The notes below the pieces were generated by a model. The model made no database searches. It was not told the DNA's origin and saw only the letters and a program-made list of their open reading frames with translations. From positions 17,195,501 to 17,259,500 of the forward strand of contig CM072803.1 in the NCBI GenBank assembly GCA_037013495.1: 64,000 nt of DNA, written 5' to 3'. Shown in pieces: positions 37,223-49,900 of the stretch; the first letter of the stretch is position 1; the number at the start of each line of letters is the position of its first letter. This DNA is from Hippophae tibetana (taxonomy: Eukaryota; Streptophyta; Magnoliopsida; Rosales; Elaeagnaceae). A program made the translations under genes and the position numbers.

Positions 37223-38755
37223 GTATGATCTCTATTTCTCTCCTTCAAGCTTTCTTTCATCGTCGGTTGTTGCTTCTCTCGTTTAATGCATGGATTTGCT
37301 TGCAAAACTAGTTCTGTTGTTCGTTTTGTTATCAGTTACTCCATCTAAACTTTTGTCACAGAGGCAAAACAGAAGGAAACTTTATTAATGTTCCAAGAAA
37401 TATCACAGTTTAAACTAACAACATTTTAAGAATAAATGAAGATCTGAAGCAACCGTTGAAGGAAACACAGATGAAGAACAAACAAGCAAACAAATAATGT
37501 CCATTATTTAAAATCCAACATTTGGAAACTACCTGCCAGAGTTAATCACTTATTTAAGAGAAAATAAAGTAAGATATGAGTTTCGAAAAGACACCCAACC
37601 AGAGCTAGATGTAGAAAGATGAAAACTTGGTTTAAAGACAGGTCTTTTCCAATAAAAACAGACTCAGAGCCAACCAAGCAATAGAAAATTATTAGATGCG
37701 GTAAAAAATAGAAGCGAATGGTTTCATTTTTATTCTTTATGCTTAGAATTGCCGACCTTGTGTATATGGTACTGTGATATTAGCTAGTTGAATGATCTGA
37801 TATCATGATTTATGTATCTTTTCAACATTTTAAAGGCCTCATTTTTATTTGCAGCTTAGTTCCTCACACACTCTTGAGCCGCCCCTGATTTAACTATATA
37901 CCGCGTATCTCTTTCCTTTTCAGATTTAACCTTGAGCATTAAATGCATATTGAGAAATTTATCATTGTTGTATCACATTTGAATGTCAAGCTAATACCAA
38001 GTTTGTAGGAATTCTTATGGAATTTTGGGATGGCTACTATAGCCTACTACTAGCATAAAAGTTCAGTTTTTATTATTTTTAAAGGAAAAGAGGGTAAATT
38101 GCTTGAGATGACCCCCTTTTTAGTGATGTTTTCATTTTGACTCCTCATTACTTTGTTGAATATGTGTTCAATTTTGAGTATAGAGTGACTAGGTGTTAAA
38201 AATGGGAAGCAGTGTAACAAGGGGGTCAAAACAGAAAACTACTCTTTGTATGGTTTCTTCACAGCACATGCAGTTTGCAGTTGAAGTGTGCAAAGCATTA
38301 TGGGACCTATTTCTCACCAAAGTAATTTGCTTTTGTAATTTTCTATATGACCTGTTTGTACCCTGATTTGTGTTGGATTATTAGATCACATGGAATTGGC
38401 TATGAAAGTGAATATCATATGTTCCATGAAGTACCCCAGCATGAACCAGTTGTATATTTGTGTTTGTATGAATTATGATGGTGCATATTTCTATCTTTCA
38501 TACCTTAACACTCTATTTGTATCATAGGAGTGGAGTGAGATGCACCAAGACTTGTGAGTTTGACTTTCCTGGGCTGCAAGAATTCTTCTTGTTTGTATGG
38601 ATATTTTTGGGGTGTTTTGATGATAATGCTGTATTTGTTGTTCATGTGAACCATGTTTATGTGCATAAGCCTGCTTCAGTTTTTCTTATATTAATGCATC
38701 TTCATTGATAGGTTTCATTGTGTAATTTATTTGCAAACATGATAAAAATATAGTT

Positions 38756-41700
38756 ATGGGAAGTGAAGAAGCAAGCGATCCATTTAAAGGAGTGGATTGG
38801 AAAGCTGTTGGTAGTGATATGCAAAAGGATCCTAGTAGTAAACCAGTTATAAGGAGAAGGCTGCCGAGAAAATTTAGACCAATCCCAGAGCATTATTTCC
38901 TTCCTCGCAGACCATGGCCCTCTGCCATTGCATTCTATGGATCCTTTATAGTTGGGGGAATTGGTGCAGGGATGTTGGTGGAGATGTGGATCAACAAGAA
39001 GATTAAAGGTATGCTATTTGATTCTAGTTTTTTGCTTTTATTGGGTCAGATTACTTCAATTAAATGCATTGCAAAGAGAACCATGCATCTCTCAACCCTT
39101 TCCAGGGGCAAATAGCAATATTTAAGTTTGGCGAGATTCTAGGGAGATAATATGCATGATCACAAAGAGAAATACCCTTTTCTTGGTTGATTGCTCTGTT
39201 CAAAGTCTATTCTATTTTGACATTCACAAACATGTCGAGTATTAAACCTAAAAAGACTAAAATCAACGAACATATTCAATAATTTAATTGAAAGTTGAAT
39301 CATGAGAGGTGAGCCTCTATCATCTATTGAACTTGATAAATCTATTTGATTTCCCTGAATTACAATAAAGGATATATAAAGGCATTTAAGTAATAATAAT
39401 GATAGGGCCTGTATCTTTTTATCTGTTTTAGGCTTTTTGTTATTTGTCTTTCCCTTTTTGGACAATTGCAAGTTTTATTTATTTTGCATCTTACATCCTA
39501 TGCTACTTGTTTGGTACAAATATCATGGGTATCCTGTGACCAATAGGGGGACTTTCCCTACCTAGTGAAGGGTCCATTAATCTACAGCCCAGCCAACCAT
39601 TTTTAGCCTATGGATTAAGAACTTTCACTGACCCACTTCATAGTTTCGTAGTCAAAATACTATTTTGTGACCCACCCTTCACAGACCGCATACAGAAGAA
39701 TCACATAGATTTCGTACAGCCCTTGCCCAGTCTTCTTATAGCCCATGAATAGCCCCATACCTGCATGGCTCCAAACCGTAGAGCCTAAGTATCAGCCTAT
39801 AACGGTAGCCCGATTCAGCATGTCGTCAACCCAAATTTTGAACGTACTTGTCCTCTAACATGTCAGTCAACTAGTTGTACTTTGAACCGTACCAATGGTT
39901 TCTTACGCATTGTTGTTTTAGTACATCTCCAATGAGACATGGCCACATGTACCTCCCCTTTAGTATTAATAGAGGGGTGATAGACTCGAGAAGAGAGGTT
40001 TGGAACCACAATAGGTTGTAACATTCTTATTAGGACTCTTTTAAACATTTTGGCCCTCATCGTGGAGTCTTAATATTTTTTGACCGTAGAACGTTGGGAC
40101 CTTGTAGCTTTAAAAAACTCGGAGAGTTAGTATGAGATTAGAGAGTTTCACACCATCAGTAAGATTCTCGCTCCGATTTGTAGAATTTTCAACCCATGAT
40201 TCACGTTCCAAGCCCGAGGAAATAAACATTGCATCTTGTCCCCTTAGCATAAGGTAGTAGAGGGACTAGACCCAGGCCTAGGACACTCGGATCGTGAAAA
40301 CAATTATTAGCCTGCTAGTGACCACCACTTTGAGCCTCACATGGAGTCATGTAGTCACTGCAATGTAGACCTTCCACCACCACTAATGATGAACGACCCT
40401 ATTATACCAAAGATAGTGTAAATACAATTAGAATTCTTACAATAGATTGTGATCCAAATCCAGCAAGACAATCAGGACTTGTGAGAGTTGCTAACTGACC
40501 AAGTGCTCAAGGAACATAATCAAGTGTCGTGCAAAACCATAAACATACAAATGGTTTGAACAATGACGAGGATGGCCGTTCGAAAGAACACCCCAGCTAG
40601 CGCATAGTGACGCCGTTAAGGTTTCATCACTTCAAAGGTTAGTAATCTCGAAAAAAATAGGGATTGAGCCCGCAAAGACTGTGCCAGAATGGGAAGCTCG
40701 TATAAAACAAGTAGAACACGAACATAAGGAGCAAAAAGCTGGGAAAGCATAATATTATGTTGAAGAGTTTTGTAGCCTGTAAGTTACCTCTCTTTTTAGT
40801 GACAGAATCAAAACAATCATACCTCTTTGAAAGTTCATCACACCGCTTTGCTCATTGTATTGAGGTATAAAAGACCTAGTAGCTCGTGTCCTTTCATTCA
40901 AACTCTTAATGACAATAGTTCGACTACCAACGGACTCACGTGATGCTATGATGTGTAAGACATTTGTCTCAACATTGCAATACAATGACCAATAATGGTT
41001 TAACGAGCTCATTCGAAGTATCTCTAGTTTGGGAAATTAGTCAACATTTATTAAGCACTATGCTAGCAAAAAACCCGTGGAGAAAGAATCTTACCACTTA
41101 TTTTCTATAATCCAAGACTCAAAAGATAGTATTGAAAGCTTTATGAAGAGGTTTAAAACTAAGAAGTTGGAAATATCTAGCTTTCTTAATTCTATAATCA
41201 TCGAGGCATTCTGGAAAGGGGTCCTTTAGGAGTTCTACCGTTTTGACCTTTTCATAGAACTGACTAAAACCACACTGTCATCTCTGAATGTTGTACATGA
41301 AGAAGCACAAAAGTTCAAAAACTTTAGTGGAGGTCAAACCAAGTACATAAAAAAGACACCAAGAGAATAGAAAGAAGAGCAAAGAAACAAAGTTGTCTCT
41401 AGGACGGGTTAGGCTTGTTCTACCTCCATTTATTTGAAGAAGGCCAAAGGGGAGGCAAATTGGCCCGTGGGGGGATTGTTGTCTAAGGATAGACATTTTA
41501 ATTGTGGATAACTATATCTGTGGTTATTTGTAAAAAAATAATGATTTTTTTCTCGAAAATAATCGTAACGGAAGGTATGGGATGAGAATGGTTATTGCAA
41601 TATTGAAACTGTAGTTAATCGAAATTGAACATATATTAATGTTATTATGTTATATACATATAATTACATAGAACAATACAATTTTAATAATAAAACATCC

Positions 41701-43916
41701 AATACTTTGTATAATTAGATTGAATTTTAAATATTTTTACTCAAAAATATATGCTAAGTAGTTAAAAAATGAAAATTAATGTCAATATTTTAAATAATAT
41801 AACAAAATAAGAATTAAGATAATATTTAATTTTTTTAAACTAAATATATTTTTGAATAAATGTTAAAAATAAAAAACGTAGTGAAATCGTGGTTAAACTG
41901 CTATCGGCTCATAATCGATGGAAATGGGTAGGTTTAGTGACCACCTCGTATGCTAGGAGCCAACTCATTTCCTTTCATGTGCCTAACGACCTCTGCCAAG
42001 AACATTTGAAGGGGTGGTCCATGAAAGGGTGACAACGCTTTCCCCTATTGGCTGATTTGCCTCCCTTTTGGCATTCGATTAAAAAGAGGTGGGAGAGGCC
42101 TAACCCTACCACGTCTTGGGGACAACTTTGTTTCTTTGCTCTCCTTTCTGCTCTCTTGGTGTCTTTATTTGGTACTTGGTTTGACCTTTATCTCTATTTC
42201 TCTTTCTAAGTTTTTGAACTTTTGTGCTTCTTTAAATACGACATTCAAAGATTGCAGTGTGGTTTTAGTTAGTTATGTAAAAAGGCTAGAACTCCTAAAC
42301 TTTCGAGAACACCTCAATGACAATAGGATTAGGGCAGCCATATATTTTTAAATTCTCAGCTTTAAACATCTTTATGAAGCTTTCAATAGTCTCTTTTAGG
42401 CCTTGGATTATAGAAAACAAGTGGTGCGATTTTTTCTTCAAGGTTTTGTTGATAGCATAGTGTGACAAATGTCGAGATATTTCGAGGGGGGAGATCGTTA
42501 AACCATTTTTGGACATTGTCTTTCAACGATGAGACAAATGTCTTACACATCACGTATGTTTGTTGGCAGTTAAACTAAATATATTTCTTCTCGTGGGCCG
42601 CGGGGGGTGGTAAACCATTTTTGGGCATTGTCTTTTAATGTTGAGACAAATGGCTTACAAATCACGTGAGTCTATTGGTATTTGAACTGGTGCCATTGAG
42701 TCTTCGAATGAAGGGACTTAAGCTACTGGGTCTTTGGTACTTTGATACAAAAAGCAATGCGGTGTGATGAACTTTCGAGGAGATATGGTTATTTCGATTC
42801 TGTCACTAAAAGGAAAAGAAACTAACTGGTTGTAGACCTCTTCAATGTCATACTATGCTTTCCTCGCTTGTTGTTCCTTAAGTTCGTGTTCTACTTGGTT
42901 TATTTGAGCTTCCCGTTTTGGCACAATCTTTGCAGAAAAATCGCTAATTGTTCAGGGATGATTGGCCTGAGGTAGTGGGAGCTCGACGAAATCACTATGC
43001 ATTGGGTGTTCTTCCGAATTGCCATTCTCGTCGTTGTTCAGACAATTTGTATGTGTCTGTGCGGTGCTCGATTTTGTTCCCTTGGTGTATCAGTAACTCT
43101 CGCATGCCCTGTTTGTCTTGTTGGATTTGGATTACAACCTGTTGTAAGAGTTCTAATTGTATTTGCAGTGTCTAGTATAATGGGGCCGTTCGGCATTTGT
43201 GAAGGGTCTACATTGTAGTAACTACTTGACTCTGTGTGAAGCTCAAAGTGGTGGTTGTTGGTGGGCTGGGAATTGTTTTCCGATCAAGGTGTCCTAAGCC
43301 TGTGTTATGATTATTAGACTGGTCCCTCAACCACCTGTTGTTAGCAGGATGGGGTACCATGTTTGTTTTTTCGGGCTTGGAACATAAATTATGGGGTGGA
43401 AATTCTGATAATTGGAGTGAGAATCTTACTGATGGTGTGAGACCCTCTAGTCTTGGACTGACTCTGGGTTTTTAAAAACCCATGGTTAGAAAATCTTGAG
43501 GCACAACGGTGGTTGCTAAAATGTTTGAGTCTTAGTAAAAAGGTTACAACTTAGTAGTTCGAAGCCTCTCTTATCACGTTGGTTACTGATTATCCATGAT
43601 ATTTGTACCAAACTACTCATTTATGTTGGGTGGTTATTTACTGGTTATCCATGATATTTGTACCAAACTACTCATTTATGTTGGGTGGTTATTTAAGTAA
43701 ATGTTACGGTTACCATGATATTTGTACCAAACACTACTCATTTATGTTGGGTGGTTATTTAAGTAAATATTTCTTTTTAAAATAAATTTTAATGAGTGAG
43801 ATTAAGTTAAACAAATTCAAAGACACAAAGATGGGATGAAATAGATCTCTTCCTAAGATTTTTCTTGCTTTGTTAATGCAGAAGATGGAGGTGTCATCTG
43901 GGAGTTTGACAAATAA
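38756..43916 (+). CDS. Mitochondrial complex I subunit, ESSS/NDUFB11 type
   Basis: Exons 38756-39008 and 43882-43916 give 288 nt and 95 residues. The first exon runs from MGSEEASDPFKGVDWKAVG through the basic PRKFRPIPEHYFLPRRPWPS and a single membrane helix (AIAFYGSFIVGGIGAGMLVE) to MWINKKIK. The last exon is 35 nt: the split codon restores Glu and the protein ends EDGGVIWEFDK. I recognised this tail from plant proteins annotated as the ESSS subunit of NADH:ubiquinone oxidoreductase, and it occurs exactly where a phase-matched acceptor (TTAATGCAG) allows. It would be a one-pass inner-membrane accessory subunit of the complex I membrane arm. The 4.9-kb intron is swollen by inverted gypsy-like fragments. 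A first exon read alone would stop at 39113 with a spurious tail. Confidence 0.82.
39530..41500 (+). mobile_element. Gypsy-like LTR and gag fragment, left arm of an inverted pair
   Basis: A GC-richer insert in the complex I gene intron. Positions 39530-40210 look like LTR sequence. Positions 41040-41300 translate in part to a Ty3/gypsy gag remnant (FKTKKLEI, EAFWKG, EEAQKF words) with stops. From about 40000 on it is matched in reverse complement by 41900-43560. It lacks protease and polymerase. No reading frame is usable. Confidence 0.6.
41900..43590 (-). mobile_element. Gypsy-like gag and LTR fragment, right arm of an inverted pair
   Basis: Read on the - strand it follows the left arm: the LTR-like part (43560-43340, TCACACCATCAGTAAGATTC), a leader (43290-42730), and gag (42516-42295, with IIQGLKETIESFIKMFKAE). 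It continues about 130 bases further into gag than the left arm. The gag frame is open for only about 70 codons. An AT-rich spacer of about 400 bases (41517-41900) separates the arms. Confidence 0.6.
43585..43768 (+). repeat. Three tandem copies of a 55- to 70-bp unit
   Basis: The unit contains CCATGATATTTGTACCAAAC and TACTCATTTATGTTGGGTGG. Copies begin near 43585, 43640 and 43708. An inverted copy of the CCATGATATTTGTACC core occurs at about 39509-39528 on the far side of the gypsy-like insertion, so the unit may mark its ends. Confidence 0.85.
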
Positions 43917-45619
43917 AGCCTCGTTATATTTGACAGAAGTGAATAAACAACTGCCTGATGGGTTGGTTGTTCCCCTAATCCTCCCGCCCTCTTCTTTTTT
44001 TCGTCAAGAAGATTGCTAATGTAGTCTTAAGAAGTACGAGATTGGCTTTGATAGTTGCAATACTATTGTGTCAATTATCTCTGTTATGGTAACACTTGCA
44101 GATTTCTGAAGCCCAAAACTTTACAGGGAAAGTCATGACAACTTTGATCGATTGTCAATACTATTTGTTTTTTGGTTTTTTATTATTATCATTGATGCAA
44201 GTCTCATGTAAAACTTTTTCGTCTCCTTGCTAGGAATGTGATTTTGTTGAGGTATGAATTTCAATTGTTTACTACTAGTCTTAGATAAGTATTTATGAGT
44301 AAAATTAGTATATTATCATTTGATAAAAAGAGAAATTACTTTGTTTAATACAATATATTATAGCAATAATTTATTGCTATAAACTCAACTAAGAAAGAGA
44401 GAGAGAGAGAGACTCAATGAGAGATCTTTCCAGACTTCTGAGACCAACCAATTCCTTGATGTGAAAAAAAAAAATACTTTTTAATTGTATTATTTAACCT
44501 CACATAAATGTTAAAATCCTATTAATTTTCTCTTTCTTACATTAACTTCACTTTATATTCGTGGAATCTGCTACTAAAAAACAACTATCAACCTCGTTCA
44601 ACATCCCATGTGTTCCTCAATTTATGGGACACATGTTTTCCCATGTTTTCGTTTTAGCGATACCATATCAAGAAAAATTATTAAAAAATTAACTCAATCA
44701 CATCCCAATAAGTAGATAACTTCTTTGTTTTGTTAGATCACAAAATATAAATATAAAAAAATAAAGGTAAATTGAAATTAAATGAGATAAAATAAAATAT
44801 AATAAGATTTAAATATAATGAGAAAAATATAAATAGTTATTATTAAAAATATTAAATATGATATGAGATAGATAATAAATATCAATTTATATTTTTAATA
44901 ATAAAATTAAATATAATCTAACTATTTAAAATTTAACATTAAATAAAAAATTGGTTTAAGTTTAATTTAAATGGAGTATAGTAAACTTGTGTTTGGTATA
45001 CTAAATATTTTCTTTATAATAAAATTATAAAAGCTGATGTATATATTTTGCCAAAAATTACTCGCTTGTTAATGACATTTATTTTAGTAGTAATATATAT
45101 ATTTTTAAATGTCTTATACTTTTATATAAAATGTAAATTTTACTGCTATTTTATTTGCCTAACACCACATAAATAACAAAATTAAACTATATTATCATGA
45201 CCTAAATTATTACTGTTGTGATATAACTGGAAGTTTGATAATCTTATTTAATTTTTTAATTTTATACTACATATTTAAATCATATATCATAATTATTTTC
45301 ATTAATATAACTTTTGTATTAATAATATTAAAATATAATTAATTATAAATTTATAATTGAAAAATAGTCCTTTATATCTTCTTTCTTATTATTATAATTG
45401 TTATTATTCATATTATCATTAAAAAAGTGATACTTAAATTATTTTTTAATAAATAAATATTATATTGATAGAATTTAAATTTTGATCCCTGTTATTATAT
45501 ATTTTTTAAATAATATTAATTTTTTTATTAAATAAATTAAAACCAAATAATTTGTTCAATATAATTATCAAACTTCCATTTTCGTCCGCTTTCCCTACAA
45601 ATCTACTGTCCTTCTCTTG
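43917..45619. other. Intergenic DNA between the complex I and tafazzin-like genes
   Basis: Positions 43917-44260 are probably the 3'UTR of the complex I gene. A (GA)n run lies at 44393-44412. The remainder up to about 45560 is very AT-rich with no gene. The last 60 bases before the ATG are likely 5'UTR. Confidence 0.5.
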
Positions 45620-46947
45620 ATGGCTACGAGGATTGAACCTGGAGATCTGTGGAAGAACAAGGCCCACTCTTTGCAGCTCCGTCTCAGGGACCGCTTCAGA
45701 GTGGCGGTGGACTGTCGTCTCCGCCACCATCCAATATTCGCCGACGGTTATTTCTCTGGCACCGTTCAACGCTGGCTTCAGCGATTCCATGACTTCCGTA
45801 GAGATTCTCTGCCTTCGTCTTCCACTTTCTATCGCAAACGAGGTTAGCATTTTGTTTTTGGATTTCGGTTTGGGGCATAGATTTTGACTTGTTATTCGTC
45901 TTTCTGTGTGTTTTTTTGTTGGTTGTTCGGAAATCTGTTTATTTTTTCTTATTTTTGAATCTTGGCTATTTCTTATGCATTGATTAATCTTTTAAGTGTT
46001 AGATCAGGACTTTATTTACCCGCTTGATGTTTACAGCTTTGGCATTGTATTCAAGTTCATGTCAATGTTAAAGCAGGTCACTTTTAAGGATTTGTGTTTC
46101 TTTAGTGATTGTTGATTGATTCATCTGAGTTCATAAAATGCTCAATTTGTTTTTCTAAAATGAAAGGTGATAGGTGATAGGTGTGAGTAGGAATTAACAT
46201 TCTCACTTTGTTGAACGCTCGAATTATTGCTCTTTTTTTTCTGTTGGTTGAGACTATGGATTAGTTATAAGTGTTATATCAGGAATTCATTTAGCCGATC
46301 GAGGATTTTCAGCTAAAGCATTATAGTCACATTTATGTCAATGTGCATTTCTTATATTGCTGGTTGTTTTATAACTTTTGTTTGAGTCGGTGAAATGGTC
46401 AGAATGTTTTATTATTTTGTAAATGCTCAAATTGCTGTGGACGCAGTGAGCAAAGACATCAACCCTGATGAAGAGTCGGTTCTTCTTCGTATGGCTCAAG
46501 CTGTAGCTGTCCCACTTCTTGGAAATGTTTGTCATGTGTTTATGAATGGGTTAAATCGTATTCAGGTATTTGGAAATGATTTAGAATCACATTCGTTCCC
46601 TCAGCTTTATTATTAACTAGTTTTGGGCATGTGCTCCTTTATATGCTACTAAATCTTTCTCAATGATAGACAAATTTATATAGATATACTATATTAATTG
46701 TATATAGATCATATATAGTAGTAAAATATGATTTGATATTTTATCTTTTGAGATAGGTATTGGGTCATTCATGTCTTATAACTATATGATTTATACAATC
46801 TAGTCCTATAACTTTTTAGGTGTGAGTTACACTAGTCTTATAATTTAAAAGTAGATCAATTAAGCCAAATTTTGAAAAATTGGAATTTTTTAAGGGGTAA
46901 AATTGGAATTATATATTTTATTAATAAAAAAATAAAAAAAGAAAAGA

Positions 46948-46979
<32 letters not shown>

Positions 46980-49900
46980 TCAAAAAATGTTCTTCCCATT
47001 GTTGCCTGAAGTCGAGTAAGTAAAAACTCAAGTGCAAATTATTGGAGAAGGATTTCTATTACGACTCATAACTAAGAAACCAACTCTTCTTTGTTGGTGT
47101 TACTCTCTTGTGCTATAGCATTTCCTTCCCGTGCAACTGGCTTTTTTGAAGCTGTGAAAGACAATCTCCTTGCCTTTAGAGTCGCCTTTCCATTTGATGA
47201 AGGAACTTTAACTGAGCCTTGAGATTTTAGTGTTGCGTGATTTGTGGTTTTCCGCTTTTGTTAGCTTGCTTGTTTGGCAGTTTCTTTGGGCTAATGGACT
47301 TACTAGGATCTCATCCATGGTTTCAGAGCCAAGAGACCCTTCCACCTATTTTGCATTTTGAACACTGTAGACTTTTTTGAGAATCTGTTTTATCAGCGTT
47401 GAACAGGCTATATTATTAAGTGTAAAACAAGTTGTAATTATTGTTGATACCAACTGTTATATTACTAACTTAGTGGCCACTAATCTAAAGTTCTCATCCC
47501 TATTTATAGTGTTGTATATACATTAAAGAAGATCAGAGAATGAAGTGAAAATAAATACATACTCTAGATTATCTCCATCATATCTCTCGTAATATAATCT
47601 TCACGGTATCAAAGAATTTCTGAAATCCAATTTTGAATTGTTTTTTTACCCAAAATAAGTAGTTCTCGAGAGATAGTGAGAATTATTTCTTCCATTGCTG
47701 AAAACCATATTGATTTATGGAAATACGTCTGAATAGTCATCATCTCGAGTTGTCATCATCGCCACCATCATCCATCTGATCATCGTCATCGCTGATGATA
47801 TAATCTCATCTCAGACCAGTCGTCATCGCAGATCATCATCGTCATCATCGTCGTCGCAGATCATCATTGTCGTCACCGATCATCATCGTCGTCGCCGATC
47901 ATCATTGTCGTCTGCTTCAGTCACACAAGTCAATAACATTTGCATTCTGTTTTTTTGTTTCCAATACCTGTAAGCTGCATTTTTTATAACCTAACCCAAC
48001 CCGGTACAACTCGGCCCGATCCAGTACAACCCAACCAGACCCAGTACAACTCGATTTGACCCGGACTAGTACAACCCAACCCGCCCTGGCCCAGTAGATT
48101 GTCTAAAAAAAATAGCCTATTCGCCAATTTTAGCCCACATATAATCTACAATTGAAATCACAACAATGGCCACGGAAAACCTGTAATTATTGGTTCCACA
48201 GAAAACAGTCTTATGTCCATCACCAGTCACAAATTAAATGGGCACAATTACTTTCAGTGGTCCCAATCCGTCATGATGTTTATATGCGGAAAGATGAAAA
48301 GTGATTACCTTACTGGCGATGCAGCAGCTCCGAACAAGGATGATCTGCAATACAGAGCATGGAAATCTGAAAACAATATGGTGATGTCTTGGTTGATCAA
48401 TTCCATGACAAACGAATTTGGAGAGAACTTTCTTCTCTACAAAACTGCCAAAGGAATATGGGATGCCGTTAGAGACACTTATTCCAGTTCTGATAATATG
48501 TTTGAACTATTTGAGATCGAAAGCATCCTCTATGATCTTCGTAAGAAGAGGTGTCAGTTACACAATACTTTAACTCTCTCACTCGATGTTGGCAGCAATT
48601 AGACCTCTTTGAGGTTCACGAATAGACATGTTCAACAGACAGCATCTTGTACAAACAGATTATTGACAAAAAACGGGTTTTTAAATTTTTATTGGGGCTC
48701 CGTAAATATCTTGATGATGTGCGCGGCAGAATTCTAGGAACAAAACCCTTGCCCAGCATTCGTGAAGCCTTCTCCGAAGTTCGTCAAGAGGAGAGTCGAA
48801 AGAAAGTAATGATGGGTCCTCAATCTACCATTTTTGTGACTGGAGAAGGATCTACACTTGCTATTTGAGGCCACCAGCACTCTCATAATACAGACAACCG
48901 TCCTCGTCGTGGAAGACCTTGGTGTGATCATTGTCATAAACTTGGTCACACTTAGGAAACCTGCTGGAAAATTCATGGCAAGCCAACTAATTGGAAATCA
49001 CCCCTCGCACAACACATTAACAAAGAAAGTTATGGAAAAATCGTCTCTAAATCTCAAGCCACTGAGTCACCTGAATCTGCTCTGTTTAGCAAGGAACAAA
49101 TTGATCTCTTCCAGAAACTATTTGGACAATCCTTGACCACATCGTCTGCCACTATAGCTCAATCAGGTAGCACCCTCAATGCTCTTAGTGTGAAACAGGT
49201 TATGAGACCATAGATTGTTGATTCAGGTGCTTCAGACCACATAACGGGTGGTGCTTCTTTTCTCATGAATCTTAAAACTTACCAGAATGGACACACTGTC
49301 CGAATTGCCAATGGTTCAGTATCCAAAGTAATAGGAATTGATTTAGCCAAAATTTCAAACTCTTTTATTCTAAATTCTATCCTTGTTCCCACACTTGATT
49401 GTAATCTTGTATCAATTACTAAACTTACCCGTGATAAAAATTGTATGGCTAAATTTGTTCATAACCTATGTGAATTTCAAGACTTGGATTCGGGGAAGAT
49501 GATTGGCAGTGCTAAAGAATGCTCGGGACTATCTCCTTCGCAGTGAAGAACCTTCCCAACAAGTTGTATCCGAAGTTCCTTATCAGAATAAAACTTTGTT
49601 AAATCTTAAGTCCAATAATGATGGTGAAATCATGTTGAATTACTATCGCTTAGGTCATCCTAATTTTCAGTATTTATAGAAACTTTTTCCTTCATTCTTT
49701 AGAAATAAAAATTCCAAAGATTTTCAGTGTGAAATATGTCAATTTTCAAAACATGTTAGAACTTCATATCCTCATCTTCCACATAAAAAATCACATCTTT
49801 AATCATTAATTCACACTGATATTTGGGGACCTTCTCGAATCAAAACCATCACTGGGACACGTTGGTTCATTTCATTTGTGGATGATCATACTCGAATCAC

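Noticed and set aside
39009..39115. Extension of complex I exon 1 to the stop at 39113
   Set aside because: The tail does not resemble the family, whereas a phase-matched exon at 43882 gives the expected C-terminus.
42948..43218. Two overlapping + strand frames of about 75 residues
   Set aside because: They lie antisense to the leader part of the right gypsy-like arm and look like chance frames.
43603..43785. Open frame of 60 residues with repeated sequence
   Set aside because: It is simply the translation of the 55- to 70-bp tandem repeat and has no family resemblance.
45506..45878. - strand frames opposite tafazzin-like exon 1
   Set aside because: Antisense shadows of a well-supported coding exon.
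47740..47925. CRISPR-like or regulatory repeat array
   Set aside because: It is an irregular trinucleotide-rich tract in the copia leader, with no regular spacers; the organism is a plant.
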